The translations under genes were made by a program, and so were the position numbers. From positions 15,438,168-15,502,167 of the forward strand of contig OZ038531.1 of assembly GCA_964036665.1 (NCBI GenBank): a DNA stretch of 64,000 nucleotides. The letters are read 5' to 3'. The stretch is from Gordius sp. MW1. Taxonomy: Eukaryota; Nematomorpha; Gordioida; Gordea; Gordiidae. Positions 1-22,380 of the stretch are shown here, piece after piece (the first letter of the stretch is position 1; each line of letters opens with the position of its first letter). Below the pieces are notes generated by a model, which saw nothing but the letters and a program-made list of their open reading frames with translations, did not search any database and was not told where the DNA came from.

Positions 1-1518
1 CACATCACTCACAGAAAGAATTGCTATGACACAAAAACAAGAGCAATATGAGCTCGAACAGCTCGAAAGCCTTAAACTGGAATAACGCTTAATTCCAGGT
101 ATAAATTTAACTATTACGTGCGATACGTCTACATCGGCTTCGAGACCTTTCCTGACGCTCCGACGCATAGTTTTTAATCAGCTACATGGTCTTTCCACCC
201 AGCTTTACGTCCAACACTTAAACTAATCGACCAACGTTTCGTCTGGCCGTGAATGAACAAAGATGTACGCGATTGGACAAAGCAATGCTTTGCATGTCAA
301 AAATGCAAGGTAAATAGGCACGTAATATCAACCCCAGGCACGTTCGCTGAACCAGACGCAAGGTTTAGCCATGTACATGTAGATCTTGTCAGACCCTTAC
401 CACCTTCTAACGGCCACATTTACATTTTTACTGCCGTTGATCGTTTCACCCGATGGCCGATTGCAATTCCCATTAATGACGCAACAGCCGAAACCGTTGC
501 ACGCACATTTTTGACACATTGGATTGCCAACTCAGTGTTCCAGCGCATTAACCAGACCGGGGACGGCAATTCCAATCAACCCTTTTTAAACAATTTTTAT
601 TTTCCTAGGTTATCACTAGAGTTGTTAAATTGCTAACTTGCTTCCAACTCCAGACGCGAGCACGCACACTGAGATGCTTAATATGCGCGTGTGCTCGCTG
701 TTCGGTGCACTAGGCAGAACAGTAGCATATAAAAATGCCCGAGGGCCGAGCAGAAACTCGAGCAGATGGTAGCCGGAGTTGAAAGAAGTTAGCAATTTAA
801 CAACTCTAGTCATCACCATATTCTACGACAGCTTATTATCCACAAGCCAATGGGATAATAGAGCGATTTTACCGACAGCTCAAAAGTTCAATCATGACAA
901 AAGGTGACGTTACCCGTTGGTTCGACCTAATTCCCCTTGTACTCCTAGGGATTCGCCACACCGTTAAGGAAGACCTCGCCTATTTAAGCGCTGAGCTGGT
1001 ATACGGTACTTCTTTACGACTCCCATGAGATTTTTTACAACCGTCGGATTGCGACATAAACGCCGCCGATTACATACAACGCCTTCGACAGCAGTTTGAT
1101 GTTGTACGATTTACACCTTCCAGACCATCGAACATTAAACAACAAATTTCCGAAAATTTATTTACATCCACCCATGTTTGTTACGACTGACCGGCTAAGA
1201 AAAGCCTTGGTTCCCCCCTATGAAGGACCTTTCAAAGTGATTGAAAAGCATACTAAATTTTTTATCATAGACCACAATGGGAGGAAAGACACTGTCTCGA
1301 TTAATCGATTAAAGCCAGCTTTCGAGCCTAAGGTTGATAACCCGAATTCATCAGTTGACCCAGATTCACCCAAACCAAACAATCACTCACCAAACCAAAA
1401 TTAAAACCAACCTACCATTGTTTCTTCTACAAAACCTAGCGCCCCACTTCCTAACCCAATCATTACCAAGTCTGGTCGACAAGTTAATTGGCCCAAAAAA
1501 TTTGTTAATTTTGTATGA
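1..1518 (+). pseudogene. CsRN1-like Ty3 retrotransposon pol, 3' part, decayed
   Basis: This is the end of a Ty3-type Pol, entering from outside the window. Scattered over all three + frames are the linker before integrase (HGLSHP-like and QRFVWP near 180-250), the integrase zinc-finger cysteines (CFACQKCK) and core start ([17 protein letters not shown]) at 253-520, a shifted TDRG-like stretch near 550-600, YYPQANGIIERF at about 830-870, and the C-terminal segment (VPPYEGPFKV, NRLKPAF) at 1170-1325. The frame ends with SGRQVNWPKKF and a stop at 1516-1518. The wording matches the CsRN1 clade as I know it. Frameshifts, stops and a 196-bp insertion at 615-810 make it non-functional. Reverse transcriptase and protease would lie upstream of the window. 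Confidence 0.88.
615..810. mobile_element. Palindromic MITE-like insertion in integrase
   Basis: The outer about 36 bases (615-651 and 775-810) are near-perfect inverted copies beginning ACTAGAGTTGTTAAATTGC. Flanking TATC (611-614) and CATC (811-814) could be a 4-bp target duplication with one mismatch. A second GC-rich hairpin (GCGAGCACGCAC with GTGTGCTCGC) lies inside the left half at about 655-700. Integrase coding similarity stops just before the element and resumes just after it, so the insertion boundary is well supported. The family is not recognised. Confidence 0.75.
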
Positions 1519-1544
1519 GCTCCGTTTTTACCCAGCGGAATGTT

Positions 1545-1888
1545 TGTTGCATCCATTACTATTTAATAGATTGCTCGCGGCATATTACTTATTTCTACTT
1601 TGAAACTTAATTGACTCATTTACATTACCTTACTACTTTGCGCGTTAATCGACCAATCACATATAGCTCGCGGATTCACCACTAAATGTTAAATGTTTTA
1701 TTGTATTTTAATTAATTCGCGATTGTGTAAAGATGTTAAATGTTTTAATGTATTTTAATTAATTCGCGATTGTGTATAGACGTGTAAAACACTTCTTTAC
1801 TACTTACTTTTCTCGCAAACGTTTGACATTTATTGGAAATATAATAAAGTATTTATCATTTTATAATTTGGTTTTTATTTCCCGATAC
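1545..1888 (+). repeat. 3' LTR of the CsRN1-like element
   Basis: The LTR starts TGTTGCATCC, 26 bases after the pol stop. It is similar to the reverse complement of the LTRs at 3877-4111 and 4715-4963, sharing TTGCTCGCGGCATATTACTT and CACATATAGCTCGCGGATTC. It is longer because a segment of about 50 bp (ATGTTTTA.TGTATTTTAATT) is repeated in tandem at about 1686-1780. The right boundary is approximate. Confidence 0.7.
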
Positions 1889-2270
1889 TACCTTGAATAA
1901 ATTAATGAATAAAATTTCTTAAAAAATTAAGATAAATTAACATAGAGCAATAATTAAGACTGCATTCATATGTTGGTTGATATTGAAAAATATAATAATA
2001 CTGCAATTAACACTCTATTTATAATTGTTTGTAATTAAACATTAGTGTTTATTAATTGCAGCCCTCTTAAAAATTTGAGATAGATATTACCTTGAATATA
2101 TTATAAAAAAATGACTTAAAAAATATTAAGATAAATTAACATAGATTCATCACTTTGACTGAATTAATATGTTTGTGGATATTGAAAATTTAATATCTGC
2201 AATTAATACTATATTTATATTTGCATGTAATAATTTTAAACACTAGTGTACTAAATGGTTTATTGTATAA
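1889..2270. repeat. Diverged tandem duplication, unit about 200 bp
   Basis: Two copies start with TACCTTGAATA (1889 and 2088) and share AAGATAAATTAACATAGA, GTTGATATTGAAAA-like and TGCAATTAA.ACT segments in the same order. It is AT-rich and non-coding. Nothing further is recognised up to about 2530. Confidence 0.6.
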
Positions 2271-2499
2271 ATTTTAACAAATTAAATATGATTCATGCAT
2301 AATAAATTTTTAAGGTTGCACCCAAATCTAGCTCTTGAATTAATGGATTGAAAGTACATAATATTAATGGTATGTGATAAAACTTTAAAACTAAAAAACA
2401 TATGGAAACTTGAAAATCGTAGCTCTGCTTTTTCGGGATTAAGCCTATATCCCCTTTCGGTTGTACTATACTTAAAATTTACTTTAGGAATTAGTTCAT

Positions 2500-2740
2500 A
2501 TCTTAATATTGTCAGTGAGATTTATGCATCAAGGTTTTTCAAAAAACCAAATATTTGCCATTTGGATTTTTGAACACTAATTTAATATATAGGAGAAATA
2601 TTTATTTCATATAAGCTTTTTTTAAAAAGTCGAGAATTCTCGTCGAGGCGAGACCGAGTTTTTTCGAGACCGAGACGAGATTTTCATAATCACTCCGGAG
2701 ACGAGATTTCGCTTTCGAGACCGAGACGAGATCGAAACAT
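2500..2740. repeat. TCTCG-rich dispersed repeat, copy 1
   Basis: A CGAGAC/TCTCG-rich core (about 2630-2735) follows a stretch whose reverse complement recurs at about 26510-26690 (CCAAATGGCAAAT, TCTCCTAT and ATTGACAATAT segments). So the core is one end of a dispersed family and not a lone microsatellite. Short frames here only translate the repeat. Confidence 0.65.
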
Positions 2741-3119
2741 CAGGGGTCAGATAAAGTCGAAGTAGGCACCGGTCATCATTAATTTGCAGGAAATTATTTA
2801 GCCAGTTTAGCAATTATCCGATATATAGCAACAACCTAGACAGGTTGCAAAGAAAAATTTATGTATAAAGCAAATTAATCGGGCTCATAAGCACTAATGG
2901 AATTTGAGCTCGGGTGAGGTAATATCATTAAAGCCGACCAGCGGTCATAAGCTAGTGTATATGCGAAAGCAAAATAAAAGTCCTTTACAGAAGCATAAGT
3001 CTACAATCTTTAAAAACCCTTATAAGTTTCCACGGCAATTATGCAAAAACTACAAGTTGGACATGGCACGACAGACACGACATGACATCACAACCAAAAG
3101 AGAGCCCATAAATTGCGTA
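2741..3119. other. Non-coding stretch, no firm content
   Basis: I see no exon, RNA gene or repeat boundary that I can support. A 101-codon frame at 2904-3209 overlaps the retrotransposon remnant that follows but is in the wrong frame for it. Confidence 0.5.
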
Positions 3120-3375
3120 GTAATTATTAATATGATGAAAAGAGAAGAGAACTACATTTGGTCTTTTTCAACTAAGAGAAAGCTTATGACACGATCCTTC
3201 GCGATTTAATATGGCGGTCCTTGAGAAAACAAAAGCATATATACGGCTTATGAAAAATATTTCAGAAGCCTTATATTCGTGAGTTAGGACGACATTTGGA
3301 GACTCTAAATCTTTTCGGGTTGAAATTGTATTACATCAAGGATCTGCTCTAATTCTTTTTTATTTAATATGATTA
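3120..3375 (+). pseudogene. RTE-type non-LTR reverse transcriptase remnant
   Basis: Across shifting frames the stretch reads REELHLVFFN*EKAYDTILRD, then DLIWRSLRKQK and VLHQGSALILF. These correspond to the hvvFIDLEKAYDrvPR and VGLHQGSALSPFLF blocks of RTE-clade reverse transcriptases. Stops and frameshifts show a dead fragment of about 250 bp. The end of the related sequence at 28300 (- strand) continues the same motif. Confidence 0.72.
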
Positions 3376-3876
3376 TAGACACGATAAATTGAATATGTTA
3401 CTGGATATATTTCTCAACATTTTTATCAAATGTGGTCCGAGCAAGTGAGGGCCCTTTACCGCCACAACAATGACAACCATTTGCCCCAGGGTCATTTTGG
3501 TTCTAACATCATTATTTCTTTTTCACGTACCCATAGACGGTTGGCATGGACTCTTTTATGGTCAGTAGATGTTCTTTCTCGAGCTTGGCACGAGCGATCA
3601 CCAAACTTGTATTATAATATAATTACTATCGGCATTAATTGCCGAATATCTAACGAAAGGTTTAGGTAAAATGTATTTTTAGTTTATGTGTAATGATTTA
3701 TTTGTACGCAGTGCGCTGTTATTACAACGAGGCTGTTGTGTAATTGTTTTGACATAATGGAAAATTTGAAAGAAAGTTTGATATATAAATTAAAAGGTTT
3801 TGTGTAATTGTAAATCCAATCATAAATAGGCGGTAGGATAATTAGCAAGAAGGTAATGTAAAGCAGACAGGAGGGT
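3376..3876. other. Intergenic DNA left of the second LTR element
   Basis: AT-rich; no supported coding exon or repeat is seen. The 79-codon frame at 3430-3669 has no recognisable domain. The last five bases (3872-3876, AGGGT) form the left target duplication of the adjacent element. Confidence 0.4.
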
Positions 3877-4111
3877 ATTGGGAGGGGGTACTCTTTATTG
3901 AAGGTAAATAATAAATTGAGGAAAAAGAAAAGTTCGTAAATCGAAATAATACATTAAGTCAATTAACATTTAGTGCCGAATCCGCGAGCTATATGTGATA
4001 GGTCAATTAACGTCGCGAAGTAGTATGCCGCGAGTTTATAAGGTAATATAAATGAGTCAATAAAGAAGTAATATGCCGCGAGCAATCAATTAAATCTTAT
4101 TGGTTACTACA
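3877..4111 (-). repeat. 3' LTR of deleted CsRN1-like element
   Basis: About 235 bp, aligned with 4715-4963 over its whole length. Both begin (on +) ATTGGGAGGGGGTACTCTTT and end GGTTACTACA. Indels and substitutions between the two LTRs suggest an old insertion. Confidence 0.85.
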
Positions 4112-4700
4112 AATATTTCACTGGGTATAAAGGAGTTCATACAAAATTAACAAATTTTTTGTTTGATTTAAGGGATGTGTAAGTGATATTCGTTGTGCTA
4201 TCCAATATATTAATAGGATACATGCACGCATCTATGTTGGAATCGCAATCGGTCCTCAAATAAACCGGTAAGCGGTGGTGAGAACGCTAGTAGTAGTAGG
4301 TGTCTTTGTTTTGCCGAACGCAGTCTTGCTCGTTGCAAGAGGTCATGGGGTGTTGGTTATGTTAAGATGTTTTTTGTGATTAGGGTCATGCGCAGAGGAG
4401 TTGTTGGGCGTTCGGCAGACGTTTTTGTTGTCTATGTAGAGGTATAGTAGGGCATCATGGTTTTCGTCGTAGAAACCATCAGGTAGGTAGGCAGCTTGCC
4501 CTCACAGCAGTCGGACACGTATTGCTCGAGGTTAGTTAAGAGGTTGAAGTTGGTTATTGCAGCTCGATCGTGTCTTTACTATATTTGTTTTGGATGCTGG
4601 ATTCACAAAGTAGTGCCCAATATCTATGTTTCATAATTTTAACAAAGAAAACCAAGACGCCGTTACTTGGGGGAGGTAAAAAAACGAATCCTCCGAAATG

Positions 4701-4711
4701 CGGGGTCACCA
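4701..4711 (-). promoter_or_regulatory. Primer-binding site, tRNA-Trp type
   Basis: On the - strand the sequence is TGGTGACCCCG, starting three bases after the 5' LTR. It starts TGG, the complement of a tRNA CCA end, and matches the tRNA-Trp-type primer site known for CsRN1 elements. I assign the tRNA from memory of the family and did not compare it with a tRNA gene here. Confidence 0.75.
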
Positions 4712-4714
4712 GTT

Positions 4715-4963
4715 ATTGGGAGGGGGTACTCTTTATTGAAAGTAAATAATAAAGTGAGGGAAAAACACTTCTATATATAATCGCGAGCTAATAAAATTAT
4801 ACATTAAGTCAATTAACATTTAGTGGTGAATCCGCGAGCTATATGTGATATACCAATTAACGTCGCGAATTAGTATGCCGCGAGTTATATAAGGTAATAT
4901 AAATGAGTCAATTAAAAAAGTAATATGCCGCGAGCAATCAATTAAATATTATTGGTTACTACA
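4715..4963 (-). repeat. 5' LTR of deleted CsRN1-like element
   Basis: About 249 bp. It pairs with 3877-4111 and contains the GCTCGCGGCATATTACTT-type block also found in the 3' LTR at 1545-1888. An extra stretch of about 14 bp (near 4778-4795) explains the length difference. Confidence 0.85.
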
Positions 4964-4968
4964 AGGGT

Positions 4969-5603
4969 AATATATTAGCACAGATCTTGGGAAAAACAAC
5001 TAGGACGGCAAGGCCAAACATGTAAAGACAGAAGATGGAATAATAAAAACATTAATAATTTGGGATCCACCAGGGGAGCATTTTACTTTGCAATTTTTTT
5101 GCTTTTTATCCTCTCTGCTTTTATTCATGCAGTTCTCCACTTATTCTAATCCACAAACTATTATAAAGTAATATTGTTTACAAGTTTCGAAAATACAGTA
5201 TTTGCGGATACACAAGCAATTACTAATATTTATTAATAATTGTAATGTGTTTCATTAGTTTTAAAGTAAAACCAAGTGTGAGAAAATTCAAAAAGAAATA
5301 CTATGAGAAATTTTATTGCTATTAGAAAAGCCATCGTTAGAGGCATTGCAATGATTAGCGTCTTTAATTATTTAACCAAACTTCTTTGCATACTTCTTAA
5401 ATAATAAAGATAAAAAATTATTTAACTGCTATAGTTAATCAGCAAGCTGATATTTATAAACCAAAATTACTCACATACATGTGTTGACGCTATTTGGTTA
5501 AATCTGAAATTTTATTTTACCCGGAAAAAGGATCGAATTCATTTGTAATTTCTCGAAAATTACATTCAAGCATTGATTGCCATTTCAAATTTGCAGTCTC
5601 ACA
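4969..5603. other. Upstream region of the Hsp110 gene
   Basis: This is AT-rich sequence between the LTR element and the Hsp110 start codon. A TTTGCAG at 5590-5596 lies seven bases before the ATG and could be the end of a 5' UTR intron or a trans-splice acceptor. A small palindrome, GTAATTTCTCGAAAATTAC, at about 5544-5562 contains TTC-TC-GAA, a minimal heat-shock-element-like pair. One such pair is weak evidence of heat-shock control. Confidence 0.35.
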
Positions 5604-17495
<11,892 letters not shown>

Positions 17496-19121
17496 AAGCA
17501 AATCTACCTCCAATTTCCAACGAAATGATCACTAAAATTTAATTGTACACTTTTATTAGCAAATCCTCTAATATGATTTTTAGACAGACACTTTCTCATT
17601 AATAAAAATTCCCATATTCTAGTTTCGTGTAATTTAAACACCGTTGCATCTTTGCTTTTAAATTGTTGCGTAAATTCATTGTTTCCGAAATGTAAACTCA
17701 TAAGCACATTTCTTTCCTACCTTTTTCTTGTTTACCTTTATCCTTTACTCTCATTATTGTCTCCGTTAACACGTGGTGTATTCCAAGGTATTCACGCTAA
17801 ATCGTAGTTTAGTATGTTGAAGTTTTGATGTATCGTTGACTCCTTAAATGACCCATAGCACATTTATACCATAGAGAAGCGCCTTTTGAGACTGTTAATA
17901 CTCATGAAAATAAAACATTTCTTGACGAAATTTTATCTACTATTAGGGCAAATGGTTTATTTGGTAAGGTAATCAATATATTTCTCTAGGTATAAGCGGC
18001 GCACATTATTAATTGTTTTATTAAAGGACAGATAACTTTTGTTCTCTAGTCATTTTTCAATGTACCCTTTTTAAATAGGTTCAAATTTTGCCATTTTTAG
18101 GTATTTTAATTACAACTTTTATATTAGTTACATTAGACATCAACTGGGCATTTGATAAGTGTTTTTTTGTGGGGAACACGATTATGGTTTTTAATTTGTT
18201 ATACTTAAAGTTTGAAATAATTTAGTTCATAGTTGCGAAAATGTTTTGACCCATTTTTGGAGCTGTATATCGTAAAAAAATTTGATCAAAATTAAAAAAA
18301 AACTTTTTAAGTCCCTATTAGGTGAACGTGTGAAAGAATCGCTGCCTAGCCAAAGTCTTGTCTCTCTCGAGAATATAAATTTAACAATCTTCACAAAAAT
18401 TACATAATAATTTTACAAGTTTCGAAATGTAATTGGAAGAGTTAAAATAAAGTAATGTGCCTTTGAACATGTTGCTGTCCTACCAAAGTGTTTTAACGTC
18501 CAATTTTTAAGGGTTTTAACCATTTATCTATAATATGCAGACAAATAATTGTACTTATTTTAAATTGTTGAGAGTACACTTTAACAATAATGTTTATAAA
18601 AATACTGCATTTTAAGACTTCTTCAAAACCCTAAAATTTAATCAATTAAATTTAATAGGGGTTTAATAGAATTATGTTTTATAAATGTATTTGTATTTAT
18701 TATTTTTCGAATATGTCTATATAACTATTGTTAACTTTCAGAATTTGCGGTTATAAACGATTGATGCGGCAACTATTTTATAAAATTTCTAAAATATGAC
18801 ACCATTTATTCAAAAAAAATCAAGGATTATAAAAATAAAATGTTGAACTTATTACAACTCTTTAAATTATTAATTAAAAAATATTCTAAATATTATTAAT
18901 TTTACGAAAGTGATGGTACAAATCTTGTCAATTATCAACTTCGGGAGCGGGACACCTTATAGATCAGAGACTATAATTAAATTTTCGGGCAGACATTATA
19001 ACAAGTTAAGGGCGATTCTAGATCAATGAAATTTTTTATAAAGTTTATTATTGTGTTTTTGAGTATCATTAATTTTTCGTGTATTATTTTGTCACGGTTT
19101 TATCTGATTGTATAATATAAA
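17496..19121. other. Hsp110 3' flank and intergenic DNA
   Basis: Candidate poly(A) signals are AATAAA at 17601 and 17909. Beyond these the DNA is AT-rich, and I find no exon or clear repeat before the composite element at 19122. Confidence 0.45.
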
Positions 19122-21272
19122 ACTCGGGCCTTCGGCCCTCGTGGGAAGGGGGAGGGAAGAAGGGAAGGGGGGACGACTCATCTTTACTTGGTATAAATGT
19201 ATCATATTTGCTATGCGATTTATGGGCGAGAAAGGTGGGAAGGGGCGAGAATGCCTATAGGGGGGTATTAAATGCCTAATGATTAATTAATTATTTATAC
19301 AAATTTTCCATTTATAGGCAAAATGTAATATAGGCAAGGGTTAGGGTTAGATTTAGTGTTTGCATCTAGTTGCGTATTACATTAGTTTTTACGGCCTTTC
19401 GTGATTATGGGTCTAACAAACATTATATTATAAAACATCACAATGTTAAGAATTTCCAGAATTGTTGGAAGAAATTTTTGTTGAATTTGAACAATTTTTA
19501 ATAAAAATCAAAAATTTGGCGAATGGTCATTTTTTCTCCATTGGTCAGTACCAACAGATACTCTATAAGTCAATGATAGCCAAAAAAACGGGAAAAAAAA
19601 TTTTGATGCTCACTTTGGCCAATGGTCACTTTTTTTCATCGGTCAGCAGCCAGCACACGGTAAAAATGGATATAAATTCATAAGAGTAAAAAAAACGAAA
19701 AAAAAATTTTCGAATCACATTTTGGCCAATGGTCATTTTATTCCATTGGTCAGCAGCCAGGACACGGTAAAAGTGGATATAAATTCATAATAGTCAAAAA
19801 AAACGAAAAAAAAATTTTCGAATCACATTTTGGCCAATGGTCATTTTATTCCATTGGTCAGCAGCCAGCGGACGGCCAAAAAGTCATAATAGCAATGGTA
19901 GGAACAGGAACAATCATAATAGTCAAAAAAAAACGAAAAAAATAATTTCGATTCACATTTTGGCTAATGGTCATTTTTTCATTGGTCAGCAGCCAGCAGA
20001 CGGCCAAAAAGTCATAATAGCAATGGTAGTAACAGGAACAATCATAATAGTCAAAATTAAAACGAAAAAAAACTTGGAATCACATTTTGGCCAATGGTCA
20101 TTTTTTCCATCGGTCAGCAGCCAGCGGACGGCCAAAAAGTCATAATAGCAATGGTAGTAACAGGAATAATCATAATAGTCAAAAAAAAACGAAAAAATAA
20201 ACTCGGATTCACATTTTGGCCAAATGGTCTTTTTTTTCATTGGTCAGCAGCCAGCGGACGGCCAAAAAGTCATAATAGCAATGGTAGGAACAGAAACAAT
20301 CATAATAGTCAAAAAAAAATGAAAAAAATAATTTCGATTCACATTTTGGCTAATGGTCATTTTTTCCATCGGTCAGTAGCCAGCGGACGGCCAAAAAAAT
20401 AGCAATGATAGTAACATGAATAATCATAATAGCAAAAAAAACGAAAAAATAAACTCGGATTCACATTTTGGCCAATGGTCATTTTTTTCATTGGTCAGCA
20501 GTCAGCGGACGGCCAAAAAGTCTTATTATCAATGATAGTAACAAGAACAATCGTAATAGTCAAAACTAAAACGAAAAAAAAACTTGGAATCACATTTTGG
20601 CCATTGGTCATTTTTTCCATCGGTCAGCAGCCAGCGGACGGCCAAAAAGTCATAATAGCAATGGTAGTAACAGGAACAATCATAATAGTCAAAAAAAACG
20701 AAAAAATAAACTTGGATTCACATTTTGGCCAATGGTCATTTTTTTCATCGGTCAGCAGCCAGCGGACGGCCGAAAAGTCGTATTAGCAATGGTAGTAACA
20801 GGAACAATCATAATAGTCAAAAAAAAACGAAAAAATAAACTCGGATTCACATTTTGGCCAATGGTAATTTTTTTCATTGGTCAGCAGCCAGCGGACGGCC
20901 AAAAAGTCTTATTATCAATGATAGTAACAAGAACAATCATAAGAGTCAAAAAAACTCCGGGATTCTAACCCAAAAACTAGTTAAATTGCATAGCAATTAA
21001 AAGTAAACAACTTTTATTTATGTTTATTATATAAAATTAATAAAATGAAACAATAATAGAACAAGCGGACGACCAAAAAGTCATATTATCAATGGGGCAC
21101 CTCTTATGCATTAATTTAAAAAATAACACAGTGAGGGAGATAGTGAGGGGTGGGGCACCTCTTTCTTATGCATTAATTTAAAAAATCGATAACCTAATAT
21201 ACCCAATGCAAACTAATAACAAACAGCGTGACAAACAAAAGCAAAAGCGAGCCCATAAATTGCATAGCAATT
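19122..21272 (-). mobile_element. Composite minisatellite-bearing element, copy 1 (Helentron-associated-like)
   Basis: Read on the - strand, it begins near AATTGCTATGCAATTTATGG (about 21253-21272), carries a central tandem array, and ends with a conserved block and the hairpin GAGGGCCGAAGGCCCGAG (19122-19142). GCTATGCAATTTATGGGC at one end and its inverted copy near the other end (about 19212-19230) form subterminal inverted repeats. A central minisatellite plus a terminal hairpin and T-rich flank is the layout of Helentron-associated interspersed elements. I infer the class from architecture only; no Rep or helicase is present. Confidence 0.6.
19515..20968. repeat. Minisatellite array, about 12 units of about 108-128 bp
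   Basis: Each unit contains TTTTGGCCAATGGTCATTTT, GGTCAGCAGCCAGCGGACGG, GTCATAATAGCAATGG, CAATCATAATAGTCAAAA and an A-rich stretch with CGAAAAA. The first two or three units are shorter and have GATATAAATTCATAA in place of the AGCAATGGTAGTAACAGGAA part. Open frames of 84-123 codons within the array exist only because units are near multiples of three with few stops; I do not call them genes. Confidence 0.9.
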
Positions 21273-22380
21273 AATATAAATCGTACTCATGTAAAAAATC
21301 CAGAATAAAATTAAAATTATCGGAAAATATAATACATTTCGGGCCTAATAGCTCTGATGCACGGGGCATGGTCGGGCGGACAATTTAGCTTTAAATTGGA
21401 CTGGTCCGGGTTTGGGCACAAAAATTTAAGCAAATCTGACCTATGTTCCTGATAACATATTAAAATATCGAATGATGCAAATAATAATTAAGAGCAGATT
21501 ATAAACTTAGAGTCGCCAACAATTAATTAATCAATTGTCACACCATCAGGACATAGTTAGGTGGAACTTATAGGCCAGGAAAGCTAAAAGGCCAACTCGT
21601 TTGCAACTTAATACTCATGCTGATTTATAATTTTTTGTTTTACATGTCAAAAATTGCATTAAGATAATTTTGCTCCACTTTTTAATGGGCTGGACCGAAA
21701 GGGTCGATCTTAGTAAGGAGCCCGAGCCTAAATAATTTTTAAACCGGATAATACGGTAGCCGTCCTTATAAAGGGCCGATCGTGATATTATTCAGTGATT
21801 TCAAATGGTAACATATCATTTAGTCTAAAACAAATGCAATACATTAAAAACAACGACAATAATCGATATGTGTTATATGACATCTTTAAAACGAGGGTGC
21901 GGTATGCCTCACATCATGCTCGCTAACGCCAGGGTCGGGTTGGATCGAAATTAAGTTGCCAAACAGGATGTGCTGAGCCACGGGAAATTTGTCTAAAACC
22001 TAAAGTTAAAATAAATTTATTGCAAAATCACCAATTAATTTTAAATATCCATTATAAAGTGACATTTTTCCTACTACAAATAGCCTTATAAATAACAAGC
22101 TTTTTTTATGTTAAATAAAGTTAACTTTGTGGTTAAAAACTTGAAGAGAGATTTAAATGTCATAAAAAAATTAATTTTTAAAGTTCCACATATCCATAAA
22201 TGGTCTTAAACCCATCCTGTTTTTAAATTTAGATTTCACTATCAACTTAAAAAATGGGTGAATTAAACATTATACAAGCCCTTATGTGAAATACAATTTT
22301 AGTTAAATATAAAATCGCGCTTTAAATCTCTTTTCATTAATATTGATACTTTTGTGCGATTGAATTTTGTTAAAACTATT
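21273..22380. other. Intergenic DNA with GC-rich patches
   Basis: No gene is seen. GC-rich patches such as TTCGGGCCTAATAGC (about 21339), GGTCCGGGTTTGGGC (about 21404), GAGCCCGAGCC (about 21719) and GGGTCGGGTTGGATCG (about 21932) stand out in AT-rich DNA. They resemble patches at 30480-30600, 32770-32840, 33226-33290 and 40590-40650. They may be remnants of one TIR family, but the copies are too diverged to align by eye. Confidence 0.35.

Larger units (their letters stand above)
3877..4963 (-). mobile_element. CsRN1-like LTR element, internally deleted
   Basis: The element is bounded by two same-orientation LTRs, 3877-4111 (3' LTR) and 4715-4963 (5' LTR), and flanked by AGGGT at 3872-3876 and 4964-4968. 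On the - strand the LTRs run TGTAGTAACC...CCTCCCAAT. The primer site lies three bases inside the 5' LTR. Next to the 3' LTR is the end of pol (KKFVNFV, stop at about 4141-4143), matching the pol end at 1518. Only about 600 bp of internal sequence remains, so protease, RT and integrase are lost. The rest of the interior (about 4190-4700) is probably leader or gag but has no motif I can name. Confidence 0.85.

Noticed and set aside
5544..5562. Heat-shock promoter element
   Set aside because: There is only one TTC-nn-GAA pair in a small palindrome, with no array of three or more nGAAn units; not enough to call a regulatory site.
5577..5603. Upstream in-frame start for Hsp110
   Set aside because: It would add nine residues before the conserved MSVVGIDFG start and would cross a good acceptor site.
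19837..20968. Overlapping frames of 84-123 codons on both strands, also at 42922-43755 and 54489-55086
   Set aside because: They are translations of the minisatellite array; the peptide repeats follow the DNA period, all frames of an array are open by turns, and no start or splice context is conserved.
19515..20968. Repeat array considered as CRISPR
   Set aside because: The units are about 108-128 bp, diverged along their whole length, have no constant repeat/variable spacer alternation, and lie in a eukaryotic genome.
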